The notes: generated by a model from the letters alone, not told the origin. Shown: positions 45,225-55,900, counted from the stretch's first letter. The stretch is 64,000 bases of DNA from Planctomycetaceae bacterium (GCA_024642205.1 JAHEBQ010000002.1:1-64000), one strand, 5' to 3'. Made by a program: numbers and translations.

Positions 45225-46238
45225 ATGAATAAAACAAGTCAAATGAACACGAAAACTGCACGGCGTTTACTTGCCAACGGGATCTGGACCTGGAGTCTCC
45301 GCAAGGGTGTTTTCGCTTTCATCCTCATCCTCGGCATCATCCCCTTGATCAACGCGCAGTCATCCGGATCCCGGGGAGGGGTCGCCCCCTATTCGTCCAA
45401 CCAGACACCTTCTTCGTTGGAAACAACCAGCGTTCTCGATCCACAGATTCAGGAATACATTCAGGTCGGTTCAAGGGTCGAAATTCGGGTGAAACCCGAT
45501 CAGATTCGAATCGTGCTTGCGGTGCGCGAAAATGCGAAAACCTCAGCAGAGTGCGAAGAAAAAGTCTTCGCCAGGATCGAAATACTGAAATCAGCCTTAA
45601 AGAAAATCGGCGTAAAATCGGAGGACATTGTGGATGACTTCATCGCTGTCCTGCCCCGATACAAATTCGTCCTGGAGGATCTGGAAGGCGAAAAGGTTGC
45701 CGTTGAAACACTGCTGGATTACGGCATGCAGTCCAATTTGCATATCAAAGTTCCAGACGACGAGCTGGCTCTGAAGGCGATTCGAGCTGCATTCACCATG
45801 GACATCACCGACATCATCGCATTCGACTATTGGAGCAAAGAGCTGGATGCCGCGAAACAAGCGGCCCTGGAACAGGCGATCGACAAAGCCAACAGCAAAG
45901 CCCATCTGATCCTCGGGAAAACATTCGGTGAAATGCCGAAGCCGATTAACGTAAAAACCAGCACAAACCTCATCATGCCCGAGACGCTTTATCAGTCCTT
46001 CAACAATGCGTTCTCAGAGACTGTGACACAAAGTTACCGCGGCAACCTTCCCGTGATCACAGCCTTCCGTCCAAAAAACACGTACTACAAGGGCAACGTT
46101 GATACTCACTCCGATCAACAACCGGACACTGTATCGATGCATTGCGAGATTTCCGTCGTTTCAACCGTTCAGTTGTTTTATTCCTCTCCGGTCAACGAAC
46201 GCTTACTCAAGAAAAAAAGAGGGCACGTCCAGTTTTGA
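45225..46238 (+). CDS. SIMPL (DUF541) domain protein
   Basis: The 337-residue exported protein has an N-terminal signal helix (GVFAFILILGIIPLINAQS) and a SIMPL/DUF541 domain. Within it are VGSRVEIRVKPDQIRIVLAVRENAKTSAECEEKV, IEILKSALKKIGVKSEDIVDDFI, an extended beta region and ALEQAIDKANSKAHLILGKTFGEMPKP. E. coli YggE of this family lowers oxidative stress by an unknown mechanism. A good ribosome site (GAGG) precedes the ATG. It is 187 bp after the coiled-coil gene, possibly with its own promoter. Its 3' end is followed at once by the decayed group II intron. Confidence 0.88.
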   Translation: MNKTSQMNTKTARRLLANGIWTWSLRKGVFAFILILGIIPLINAQSSGSRGGVAPYSSNQTPSSLETTSVLDPQIQEYIQVGSRVEIRVKPDQIRIVLAVRENAKTSAECEEKVFARIEILKSALKKIGVKSEDIVDDFIAVLPRYKFVLEDLEGEKVAVETLLDYGMQSNLHIKVPDDELALKAIRAAFTMDITDIIAFDYWSKELDAAKQAALEQAIDKANSKAHLILGKTFGEMPKPINVKTSTNLIMPETLYQSFNNAFSETVTQSYRGNLPVITAFRPKNTYYKGNVDTHSDQQPDTVSMHCEISVVSTVQLFYSSPVNERLLKKKRGHVQF

Positions 46239-46343
46239 CGTTCCCATCCTGCCCGGAGATCACAACTTGCCCGATAAAGGAGCGGAAGAAAAACGTCCGG
46301 CAGGCACCACCCCCAGGTTCGATGAACCTGTTCGTTTATTGGA

Positions 46344-46416
46344 ATCGCGTTAGGGCCCGCCGTTGCTCGCGGCCCTTCTTTCAGATCCCTACGTGAGTAA
46401 TCACCTCATACGGCTC
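46344..46416 (-). ncRNA. Group II intron domains V and VI
   Basis: Read on the minus strand, 46416-46384 is a 33-nt domain V (GAGCCGTATGAGGTGA, loop, CTCACGTAGGGATC), close to the bacterial consensus GAGCCGTATG...CACGTACGGTTC. The mismatch near its end (GGGATC for CGGTTC) suggests decay. Domain VI follows as a hairpin with arms AGGGCC and GGGCCCT (roughly 46378-46349), leading to a TAACGCGAT tail. Confidence 0.65.
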
Positions 46417-46528
46417 CTGCCTTGAGTCGAGCGTGAAACCGTTGGTTTGAATGAGGATGAACAATGCAGGGACAAGGGAGGTGCTTCCGCACAAAACGGT
46501 ACATCCGCTTCCAGTACGACTTGCGATC

Positions 46529-47464
46529 TCAATGACAACGACGGCAAAGCATTTTGAGCCACAAACGAGTTTCTTCTTCGTCGATGCGGCTACAGTTGCC
46601 ATGGAAGGCGTGATAATTCCGCCAGCCCTGGAAAACGCGTCGTAACCAGAGACCCGTTTCGCCAAGTGGACGGTTTTTTCGCTTTTGCAGATTCGCTTTG
46701 ATCACTTGCGATGTCGCAGACATGCGTTTGGCAATGCTGTAACGATGGATGGTAAACCATCCGTCCTTTCGGGTCTTGCTACACTTGTGGGTAAACCTGA
46801 GAAAGTCGAACGTCTCAGGCTTTCCTTCGCTGCGTTCCACACGATGATCGATCGGAAGACGATCGAACTCGATCAGACACAACTTGCCTTGGTGAAATGC
46901 CAGACCAAACGACGCCAACCGCGAGCGAGTTCCTTCCTAGCCGCGATTCCCAATGGTCGCTGGCAACCATCCGGTTTAGTCATCCACACACTCCGAGAAG
47001 GCAATTCCCGGCAGGCTCCCAGGTGAATGCGGTCAGGGAGGGCAGCGATATTGTCCTCCAAATGTTGCTCATAGTCATGCCAAGTCACTCCGTCGACTCC
47101 AACGGCTGCCGACTTCTTCCAATCGAAGAACGCTTCGGCCTGAGAGTCTTCGTTGAAATGGCTTTACAAGGCAGTGAACTTAAGCTTGTTGTCCTGGCGA
47201 GCAGCTTCACGCGCCCTGCAGCCCGCCTGACTTGCGCTTGATCCGGCATGGAGTCCGGGGCAAGAAAGTCGGTTTCGCGTTCCTCCCGGTTGAGCCGCAT
47301 TCCTCGCAAAACTCCGAAGGGGAAAATACACCTGACAATTCAGCACTGTCGTTGTTCGCTGGAGTCGAAGGTACTATCGGCTCATCGGACGTTCCTTCCG
47401 CGTTCGTGTCAACAGCGACCACGGAGAGGCTCGCTGACCGTTCCATATCGCAGCGATAAGCCAA
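46529..47464 (-). pseudogene. Group II intron reverse transcriptase/maturase, broken
   Basis: Three frame pieces rebuild a group II intron ORF. The N-terminus MERSASLSVVAVDTNAEGTSDEPIVP (from 47464) is in one frame. After a frameshift near 47213 comes REAARQDNKLKFTAL, ended by an in-frame TAA at 47164-47166, then SAAVGVDGVTWHDYEQHLE...LPSRSVWMTKPDGCQRPLGIAA in the same frame. From about 46920 a new frame gives RLASFGLAFHQGKLCLIEF, GKPETFDFLRFTHKC, the IAKRM thumb region and WLRRVFQGWRNYHAFHGN (maturase X). Everything between PLGIAA and the thumb, about 200 residues including the YADD active site, is deleted. Confidence 0.88.
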
Positions 47465-47786
47465 AAGTGATGAGGAAACTCATGGGATCTCGCGTTTGGA
47501 ATGTCCACGCTTGCACTGGTTCACTGAATCAGCTGCGTTGGTCAGCCAACTTGCCATGACGATTGGGACGGTGTTGCCTGCTCCCGGACAGGATCAGCTC
47601 AACGCGCGATAATGAGGATTTCGGAACTCAATTGTTGGCCTGTGTTTCCTCTTACCGACGCTTTGCTCCCATGATGCCATCGACCGCGTACGGTTCGAGT
47701 CCGATGTGACTGGGTAGATCTTCGTTGCAGGACACTTTCATTCCCGATTCCAAGCCGGTTTTTCCCGGCAAATTCGCTGTCCCTGT

Positions 47787-48803
47787 TCATGACCAGACGG
47801 TCTTGCTGGGCTCACCTTCGAACTCTTTCACGTATCGCGGTACTGCATATCCGGGAAGTGCCGTCCGCATTTGCTCAATCAATGCCAATCCGCGATCCTG
47901 GGGAACCTCGAAATGCGAAGTCCCGATGACCGGGTCCAGCTGATGAAGGTAATAGGGCAGCACGCGACATTCAAGCAAACGCTTGCTCAACCCAATCAAC
48001 GGGTTCGCTTCGTCGTTGATGCCACGAAGGAGAACGGTTTGATTCAACAGGATTGCACCGACTTTCAGGAACATACGGAGTGCACTGGCGACGGCCTCAT
48101 CCAATTCGTTCGCATGGTTGGCATGAATCACCACAATTATCTGTAACTGACTCTGGTCGAATATTTCGACGAGTTGTTTCGTCACGCGCTGGGGAATCAT
48201 GATCGGCAACCGCGTATGAATTCGAAGCCGCCTTAGATGCCTGATCTGCTTCAAGCGCGCAACCAGCGCTCCCAACTGTGAGTCCACGATGGTCAACGGA
48301 TCGCCGCCGCTCAAGATAACTTCTTCGATCGATTCATCCGCCGCGATCTGCGTAATTGCCGGCTCCCATTGGGCAAACGAAGTGGGTGCCGCGTCATACG
48401 CAAAATGCCTGCGAAAACAGTACCGGCAATGGACCGCACAAGCCCCCGTGGTAACCAGTAGTACTCGGCCGGCGTATTTCTGTAACAAACCAGGTGTCCG
48501 TGTCGCTTGTGATTCGCCCAGTGGATCCAGAGAAAACCGGGACGGCGATTGGTCTTCGCTCCGAACTGGAAGGACCTGCCTCAGCAACGGATCGTTCACG
48601 TCCCCCGGTATCATCCGACCCAGCAGGGGAAGGGGGACGAAAACCGGAAACTGGCGTACCGCGTCCGCCCCCAGGTTCAAATCCGGCGGCAAATTCAGCC
48701 GTTCCAGCAACGAATCGAGGTCACGGACGGCCCATTTCATGTGCTGTTGCCAGGTTCCCGAACCGGCGCGGACAGAATCAGATTGAGTCGCTAGAATTGT
48801 CAT
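47787..48803 (-). CDS. epmB: EF-P beta-lysylation protein EpmB (lysine 2,3-aminomutase family)
   Basis: EpmB converts lysine to beta-lysine for the modification of elongation factor P. The 338-residue radical-SAM/PLP protein has the cluster motif CxxxCxxC as Cys122, Cys126, Cys129 (ACAVHCRYC), FRRHF, EVILSGGDPLT and a PLP-site region near the C-terminus. The length fits EpmB rather than the longer catabolic lysine aminomutase. It is divergent from efp, with a gap of about 106 bp to the preferred efp start, which makes the assignment strong. epmA, the ligase partner, was not seen in the window. Confidence 0.9.
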   Translation of the reverse strand: MTILATQSDSVRAGSGTWQQHMKWAVRDLDSLLERLNLPPDLNLGADAVRQFPVFVPLPLLGRMIPGDVNDPLLRQVLPVRSEDQSPSRFSLDPLGESQATRTPGLLQKYAGRVLLVTTGACAVHCRYCFRRHFAYDAAPTSFAQWEPAITQIAADESIEEVILSGGDPLTIVDSQLGALVARLKQIRHLRRLRIHTRLPIMIPQRVTKQLVEIFDQSQLQIIVVIHANHANELDEAVASALRMFLKVGAILLNQTVLLRGINDEANPLIGLSKRLLECRVLPYYLHQLDPVIGTSHFEVPQDRGLALIEQMRTALPGYAVPRYVKEFEGEPSKTVWS

Positions 48804-48909
48804 GCATTAAGGATAGTCGTTTCGTCGCCCGTTTCCAATGGACTCGGTGCAATTCAACCCGACCGTTCAATTCACAAAACCATCATGCAGAGTAATTCAG
48901 GATTCAAAC

Positions 48910-49476
48910 GTGGCTTATAAAACAAGTGATTTCAAAAAAGGTCTCCGAGTTCAGATCAACGGCGAGCCCTACATCATGACCAGCATGGAATTCAAGAAAC
49001 CTGGAAAAGGGAGCGCGCTTTATATCTGCAAGCTGAAGAACTTGCTTCGAGGTACGACCCTCGACCGAACCTACAAAGGGGGAGATTCGCTCGAAGAAGC
49101 CGATATCGTTGAAACCGATGTTCAATACCTTTACAAACAAGGCGAATCATTTGTGTTCATGGACAAGGTTTCGTTTGAGCAGTACGAACTGTCGGCCGAA
49201 CAGGTAGGCGACGATTGGAAGTACCTCAAAGACAACATCGACTGCCAAATGACTTTCTTTGGCGGCAACCCGATCATCATGACACCGCCGAATCATGTGG
49301 AACTGAAAGTAGAATATTGCGAGCCCGGGGCCAAGGGCGACACGTCCACCAACGTCCGCAAACCGGTCAGAGTTGAAACCGGTGGCGAATTTCTGACGCC
49401 AATCTTCGTTAACGAGGGGGATATCATCAGGATCGACACGCGAACCGGGGATTATGTTGAACGCGTAAAAGGTTGA
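48910..49476 (+). CDS. efp: Elongation factor P
   Basis: EF-P rescues ribosomes stalled at polyproline stretches. The 188 residues from the GTG at 48910 equal the usual length, beginning (M)AYKTSDFKKGLRVQINGEPY. The modified lysine loop is EFKKPGKGSA with the target Lys33 (equivalent to E. coli Lys34). The C-terminal domains include VELKVEYCEPGAKGDTSTN and VETGGEFLTPIFVNEGDIIRIDTRTGDYVERV. The open frame continues to an ATG at 48838, but the extra 24 residues are not conserved, so GTG is preferred. It is divergent from epmB, the modification gene. Confidence 0.96.
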   Translation: MAYKTSDFKKGLRVQINGEPYIMTSMEFKKPGKGSALYICKLKNLLRGTTLDRTYKGGDSLEEADIVETDVQYLYKQGESFVFMDKVSFEQYELSAEQVGDDWKYLKDNIDCQMTFFGGNPIIMTPPNHVELKVEYCEPGAKGDTSTNVRKPVRVETGGEFLTPIFVNEGDIIRIDTRTGDYVERVKG

Positions 49477-49732
49477 GCCAGCGTATTTCTCGTTCGTCCC
49501 GTCGTTGCTTGTTTGTCGCCGCCGTCGAAATTCGGTCGGGAAACCGATCCAGAGGTGCATGATGTCGGCTTCCATTGACGGGCCCTGGCCATCGGCCTCT
49601 GGAAGATCCAGAAAAACACGCCAACAGCTGTGTTAAATCAAGACTTAAACGGACGTCTGACCTCATATTCCCAGGCAAACAAACCCGACCCCGCAGACTC
49701 ATCCATCACAAGGCCTTTACTCAACGGAACAC

Positions 49733-51157
49733 ATGAAAGTTCAATTCTGGGGCGCCGCTCAGACGGTTACTGGTTCAATGCACTTGATCCATCATGACGG
49801 GAAACAGATTCTCCTGGACTGTGGGCTCTATCAGGGCAAACGTCAAGTCGCGTTTGAAAAAAACCGCCAACTTCCGTTTGCAGCCGACCAAATCGACGTC
49901 GTGGTCCTTTCGCATGCCCACATTGATCATAGCGGAAATCTGCCTTCGCTTGTGAAGTCAGGTTTCACCGGCCCAATCTACTGTACGTCGGCGACGCGGG
50001 ATCTGGCTGCGATCATGTTACTTGACAGCGCAAAAATCCAGACCAATGACGTAAAATATGTGAACAAGAAACGAAGGCAACAACAGAAGAACCTGTTTCA
50101 TCCACTGTATGAAACTCTGGATGCGGTTCGAACGCTCAAGCAGTTTCGTAGCGTCGAATACGATCAGGCGTTCCACCCCCTGCCGGGTGTTGAAGTCCGT
50201 TTTCACGTGGCAGGCCACATGCTTGGCGCGGCGATCGTCGAATTGAATCTCGACTCGGAATCGCCGGATGGGGTGCCGACACGACTGGTTTTCAGTGGCG
50301 ATATTGGTCGGCCAGATATGCCGATTTTGCGTGACCCTGTCACCGTTCCCGGCACCGATTACCTGATCATGGAATCAACCTACGGGAACCGAACCCATCC
50401 CGAAGGAGGCGACGCCAAGAAAACGCTTAAAGAAGCGGCCCATGCGGTTTATGAAGGGGGCGGCAAACTGATCATCCCCGCATTCTCTGTTGGCCGCACC
50501 CAGGAGATTGTTTACCGACTCAACTTGCTGGCGGAAGCGGGTGAACTTCCCCCGATGAAGGTTTATGTTGACAGTCCATTGGCCGTCAACACGACCGACA
50601 TCTTTCGCGACCATGTCGAGTGTTTTGATGACGACATGGTCAATGCGATCCTTTCGGAGGAGGACGAGGATCCGCTTGATTTTGGCGAACTCCACTACAT
50701 CCGGCATATCAATGACTCAAAAGCCCTGAACCATTCCGAGGAATCGTGTATTATCATTAGTGCTTCCGGAATGTGTGAAGCCGGTCGGGTTTTACATCAT
50801 CTGAAAAACAACATTGAGAAACCGAGCACGATGATTCTGTTCGCAGGATACCAGGCCCCGCATACACTGGGCCGAATCCTGCTCGATGGTTCGAGGGACA
50901 AAGTCAAGGTTTTCGGTCAGGAGTACGAAGTCAAAGCCCAGGTTTGCAAGCTGGAAGGCAGCAGCGGTCACGCCGATCAGCGGGAGTTGCTTCAATGGGC
51001 CGAGGAGGTGGCGGATCGTGGCAACATCAAGAAGATCGCCCTGGTGCATTGCGAACTGGATAGCGCGACTGAATTGAGAAAAAAGATTGAGCAAAAGAAA
51101 CTTGGACCCGTAATAATCCCTGCGCCTGGTGATGAGATGTTGATGGATGGCAGGTAG
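49733..51157 (+). CDS. Beta-CASP metallo-beta-lactamase RNase
   Basis: The 474-residue protein has the MBL motif HAHIDHSGNLP (HxHxDH at about 63-68), LDCGLYQGKR, AGHMLGAAIVEL, FSGDIGRPDMPI and STYGNRTHPE. The beta-CASP insertion with GGKLIIPAFSVGRTQEIVY follows, and the RMMBL tail CKLEGSSGHADQRELLQWAE, IALVHCE. This matches the bacterial Ysh1/TTHA0252-like exo/endoribonucleases that process RNA with zinc ions. The start is the only ATG before the first conserved strand. The neighbours are unrelated (efp upstream, sulfatase downstream). Confidence 0.93.
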   Translation: MKVQFWGAAQTVTGSMHLIHHDGKQILLDCGLYQGKRQVAFEKNRQLPFAADQIDVVVLSHAHIDHSGNLPSLVKSGFTGPIYCTSATRDLAAIMLLDSAKIQTNDVKYVNKKRRQQQKNLFHPLYETLDAVRTLKQFRSVEYDQAFHPLPGVEVRFHVAGHMLGAAIVELNLDSESPDGVPTRLVFSGDIGRPDMPILRDPVTVPGTDYLIMESTYGNRTHPEGGDAKKTLKEAAHAVYEGGGKLIIPAFSVGRTQEIVYRLNLLAEAGELPPMKVYVDSPLAVNTTDIFRDHVECFDDDMVNAILSEEDEDPLDFGELHYIRHINDSKALNHSEESCIIISASGMCEAGRVLHHLKNNIEKPSTMILFAGYQAPHTLGRILLDGSRDKVKVFGQEYEVKAQVCKLEGSSGHADQRELLQWAEEVADRGNIKKIALVHCELDSATELRKKIEQKKLGPVIIPAPGDEMLMDGR

Positions 51158-51371
51158 TTTGTGCCAGCATCAAATTCATGCCGGACACAAACAAAACTCG
51201 AAAACGTTTATTGCCAATCGCGGAAGCCTTGGACCCGAATCACGCTGTGTCCGCAATCAAATTCCGCTGCCATCGGGTAACGCCTGTGGCTCACAGAAAG
51301 GGATTGAGGTTGACCCTGATGACTGCAAAGATGATGGTCGATTTACAGTTTTACGGATTGAGTCTAGTACC

Positions 51372-52745
51372 ATGAAATTGCCAGTTTTGAAATTCGTCAT
51401 TTGCGCGTTCGTCGGGCTCACCCTGTTTGAGGATGTATCGAACACCGCGTCCGCCCAGGACAAACCAAATATCGTGATGATCATATCCGATGACCAGGCC
51501 TGGACGGATTACTCGTTTATGGGGCACGAAAAGATCAAGACGCCAAATCTTGATGCATTGGCGAAACAAAGCGTCGTGTTCCGCCGCGGCTATGTGCCCA
51601 CCGCGCTCTGCCGTCCCTCATTGATGACCATGATCACAGGACGGTATGCCCACCAACATGGCGTCACCGGCAATGATCCGTCACCGAAATATGCTCAGCC
51701 AGGCACCGAACTCAACAATCAACGTCGCGCCCAGCTGATTTCCTACATCGACAGATTTGATACGCTGCCAAAACAGCTTGCGAAGCAAGGTTACCTATGC
51801 CACCAATCCGGGAAATGGTGGGAAGGCAACTTCAAAAGGGGTGGCTTTACGCACGGTATGACGCGCGGGTTCCCGAAAAAAGGGGGCCGGCATGGAGATG
51901 ATGGATTGAAAATCGGTCGCGAAGGGCTCCAACCGGTGACCGATTTTGTTGACATGTCGGTCAGACAAAAGAGACCGTTTTTCCTCTGGTACGCTCCGTT
52001 CCTGCCGCACTCGCCGCACAATCCACCAGAGAGGCTGCTGAAAAAGTACTCGTCAACTGATTTGCCCCCGACGATAGCCAAATACTACGCCATGTGCGAG
52101 TGGTTTGACGAGACCTGCGGAGAATTGATCGCGCATCTGGAAAAGGCAGGAGTTCGAGATGACACGTTGATCGTTTACGTTTGTGACAACGGTTGGATCC
52201 AGAGTCCTGACAGCAATCGATATGCGCCGCGATCAAAACAGACACCGTACGAAGGTGGAATTCGCACGCCGATCCTGTTTTCGTGGCCGGGAAAAATGAA
52301 ACCAGCGGATCGGACGGAGCTTTGCAGCAGCATCGACATCGCTCCGACGGTTCTCGCGGCCGCGGGACTTGAGGCTCCGGACGACTTGCCCGGTTTGAAT
52401 CTGCTATCCAATCTCGAAACCGGGCAACCGATCTTGAGGAACAACATATTTGGTGAATCATTTGCCCATGACATCGCCGACATCGAAACCCCTGAAGCTT
52501 CCCTGCTGTATCGCTGGTGCATTTCCGGAAAATGGAAATTACTTCTAACGTATGACGGGGAAGTCAACCGGTATCAATCGACACATCCGCGAACCGAAAA
52601 ACGGCCCCAGCTTTTTGATCTGATCGCGGACCCCGATGAAACGAAAAACCTGGCTTCTGAAAATCCAGAGGTGGTCGCCAGCCTGGCAAAGGAGATTGAA
52701 GGCTGGTATCCGCTGAAAGAACGCCACACGCTCAATCACTGGTAA
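51372..52745 (+). CDS. Exported sulfatase
   Basis: The protein is 457 residues from Met 51372: signal peptide (VLKFVICAFVGLTLFEDVSNTASAQ), the metal-binding start IVMIISDDQAWTDYS, and the active-site element TALCRPSLMTMITGRYAHQHG with Cys80 to be formylglycine. Next come WYAPFLPHSPHNPPE, VYVCDNG, EGGIRTPILFSWPG and IDIAPTVLAAAGL. The formylglycine motif reads C-R-P-S-L, whereas most sulfatases have CxPxR; Leu replaces the Arg. Residues 1-75 of the longer open frame are not conserved. Planctomycetes carry many sulfatases for sulfated polysaccharides; its substrate is unknown. Confidence 0.93.
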   Translation: MKLPVLKFVICAFVGLTLFEDVSNTASAQDKPNIVMIISDDQAWTDYSFMGHEKIKTPNLDALAKQSVVFRRGYVPTALCRPSLMTMITGRYAHQHGVTGNDPSPKYAQPGTELNNQRRAQLISYIDRFDTLPKQLAKQGYLCHQSGKWWEGNFKRGGFTHGMTRGFPKKGGRHGDDGLKIGREGLQPVTDFVDMSVRQKRPFFLWYAPFLPHSPHNPPERLLKKYSSTDLPPTIAKYYAMCEWFDETCGELIAHLEKAGVRDDTLIVYVCDNGWIQSPDSNRYAPRSKQTPYEGGIRTPILFSWPGKMKPADRTELCSSIDIAPTVLAAAGLEAPDDLPGLNLLSNLETGQPILRNNIFGESFAHDIADIETPEASLLYRWCISGKWKLLLTYDGEVNRYQSTHPRTEKRPQLFDLIADPDETKNLASENPEVVASLAKEIEGWYPLKERHTLNHW

Positions 52746-52920
52746 GCGGGATACATTCGAGTGGAACGTGGCGCTTCATTCCGCGTCATTACCGGATGAA
52801 TCGCCGCACACCGCCTCCCGGGGTTGCGGATGCAATTCCACTGGAATCCATCCCCGCCCAACCGGATTGGATGATCACTCCGGTCGGAGAAAAATTGTTG
52901 CCGCTGACACGGAGGGACTA

Positions 52921-55900
52921 CTATTCCTTCGGCGGATCGGCCTGACGAATCACCGCTCCCTGGTCCTCACTGAGGATCAGTATTGAGAACTTCTGAATTC
53001 CGTCGATTGTTCGATTGCTTTGTGAAACATAGTCAAACCTCCCACGCAAATCCGTGTAACCATCTTTGTGGAATCGATCCGAACCATCCATCATCCGGGC
53101 ATAGACCTTGACATAGGTTTTGGCAATCGGTTTTCCCGAATCTTCGTCCGTAACGTGAACCTGTCCGTACTTTTCCAGCAGCTGGACATCGAGTGAATGT
53201 GCAAAATAGGGCTGCGACCTGGTTTGATCGCCGGCCACTATTTCGACCAGCACGTTTTTGTTCTGCATTTCCCTGGGAAGTTCATAGTCCTGGCTTCCTT
53301 TTCCGTTTTCGCCGAGATTCAACGTGACCGTCCTGGAAACATTTGGTCGAATCATCGAAAAACCATCAAGTTCATCCTGCGCGAAGGGACTGCGACTGAA
53401 CAACAACTCGATATCCATCTCGTAAAAGTTGACTTGAACCTGTTTTACGTTTTGATATTTGATTTTGGCAACGCCGGACTCGATTTCGAAATCAAAACTC
53501 TCGGACTTTGAAGCCAGTTCGGTTTGTGCCTGAGACGTGTCCTTGTCGTCAACGGTCTTGGTATCCCCACCCCGAATTTCTTCAACCTGCGCCAAAATGT
53601 GCTGGAACCGGTTTCGCCACAGGTCAACCGGATAGTCCGCCCACTTTGCGGCTTTGGCAGACGCTTCGTTGGGATTGGAGCGATAGATATCGAGATACGC
53701 GTCGCAGTAATCATATTGTATCTGTGAATGCAGATTGTCTTTGGAAACTTTCCCAAAATGCTCAAGCGCCGTTTCAATCCGGTCCTGCAGCAACATGTAG
53801 TAGGCAATGACCAGGTGATCATCGTCGGAGAGTTCACGCCGGTTTGCCAGAACGCTGAGCAGTTGCTGGTATTGGGAGAAGAAATTCGGGTTGAGGATCT
53901 TTCGTTCCGGGCCAAGTTGGTGAGCCCGATCATTGACCAGCGGCCAATACTCTTTGTGGGCATACCAGTTTCGCTCGATCGGATTGATCGTCACCAGATC
54001 GGAATTGAAGTACATTCCGCAGTTCGAAATGAACTGAGCGGCATGGTCCAGGAATTCCCGAATCGCCGACGGATCATTGTGCATGACCGCGTAGGCCCAC
54101 AATACATCGTTGTAGACGTAACGATTGCGAAGTGTCTTGATCGCGCGGGCAAAAAACTCAGCGTCTTTCATTCGGAAAGCGATCTTTCCCAAATCAAGCC
54201 GCAGAATATTCTGCCGGTTGAGGAAATCAATAACCTCATCGTCGGTGCCATTTTGCGAAACAAATTCCCACGACGTCTTGTCGACTTCGGCCGGACGATC
54301 AATCACCTTGAACGTCACATTATCGGCAACGGCCAGGACCTTTTCCTCAGCCGAAACGTGCGCCGGGTAGTGCTCGAAATCACCTGCCGTCGGGAAGTAA
54401 AATGCATATTCAAAGGTTTTGGTGCTGAAGGCTTCGAGGTCCATTTGAATAGTGCGAGTTTCCTGGGCGCCACTGCAGGCCACCGATCCGAGCGGGATTT
54501 GAATCAACAATTCAACGGCTCGTGGCGTTGAGGTCGGATTGGTGAGCACCACCTGGCTGCCATAGAGCGTATGAGCCAGGAAGTCATCCGAAACAAACTT
54601 GTCAAAACGAACTCCTTCTTCGAAACGATACCGGTCGTTTTTCTGGAAAAAGTTCTCGCTTACCAGGATCGTTGTGTTTCCTCGATCGAAGATCGCGTCG
54701 CGAACCTGTTGATGCAGTGCAATTGTTGGCCCGCCCGCCTTGAACGTCATCGAGTTGTCGGCATAGTCGAAATTCTGTTTCGGCTCCTCGAACGGAAGAT
54801 CAAGGACAGCCAGCGCAAACATCATTTCGGTAAACGTGCGATGAGATTCTGAAAAATGAGGGGACAAGAACGAACCACCACCATGGTTGGCATAGTCCCG
54901 CCAGAACCGATTACCTTGCACCAGGTCAATCGTCTGATCCTCCGGGCGTTTCAGGTAGTAATTGTTCTCCATCCATTCCTTGGTTGGAGACAGTCGTTCA
55001 TAGAGTTTTCGGGCAGCTTTACCCAACTCAGCCAACCGGTTCTCATTGAAATATTCATCGACCTGCCTCAACTGTTCACCTGCACTCAACTCAGACTTCT
55101 TCAAATCATCCATCATTTCTTTTGAATCTTTGAAATTCTGAAGTCGTTTTTGCTCCATTTGCAGTTCAACACCGGCGACCGCTTTCGATTTCCGTCTCGC
55201 TGGTGCCCCACCGTTGATGCTTTCGCTCTCGGCGAGATCTTCTTCTCTCGCCGAGAAATCCTGATCGGTGCCGAACATCTGCAATGGCATCGCTTGCCCG
55301 TCAGCCATTTCGCGACCTTTCGACTCACCTCCACGAGAAAGTGCCCTGCCACCCATACCTCCTTGCATCTGCGCGGCCTTTTCCGTAATCGCTCCCTCAG
55401 TAATTGACAGACTGTCGCTTTTATCGCGGATGGCCGCACCCAGTCGGTCGAGACGACTTAGGCTTTCATTGACACTGGAGGATTGGGGTGCCGGAGCAGC
55501 TCCAAAAGCTGGAAGATTGTTCTTTCCTCCCGTCGGTTGATTGCTGGCAAGTCCGGAATCCATTCCCAGCCCGCGAATGGTCGTATCGTACAGCATGTCG
55601 AGCTGGGCCCGCGAAGTCGGTGTCAACAAATAATTTTCGTTCACGTTGCGAATGATGTCGGCCGATTGTTCTTCCAGTCGCTGCGCAAGCAGGATCTTTT
55701 CGACTGTATTCAAGCGTTCGTATTTCCACGGACTGACATACTCATCCAGATTCGATTTGAGCAACCAACGGTCCATAAACGTCTGGTCTCGCTTGTTTTT
55801 CAAATGAGGAACGACCACTTTGTCGAAAAATACGGGATCCTTCTTCATCAGAAAGAAATTCAGTTCATGGCATGCGTACTTGGAGTACAATTCGTTTTTT

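Larger units (their letters stand above)
46344..47745 (-). mobile_element. Decayed group II intron
   Basis: On the minus strand the region holds intron-type leader sequence, the broken maturase ORF (47464-46529) and ribozyme domains V and VI at the 3' end (46416-46344). The 3' boundary is set by a TAACGCGAT end, where AT and the bulged adenosine fit an intron terminus. The 5' boundary (about 47745) is a guess; no clear GTGYG start was found. The copy cannot be mobile, because the reverse transcriptase core is deleted. It lies between SIMPL and epmB, interrupting neither gene. Confidence 0.7.

Noticed and set aside
53728-54531. 267-residue plus-strand ORF inside the giant gene
   Set aside because: It is antisense to a continuous 2206-codon frame and has no start-site or domain evidence.
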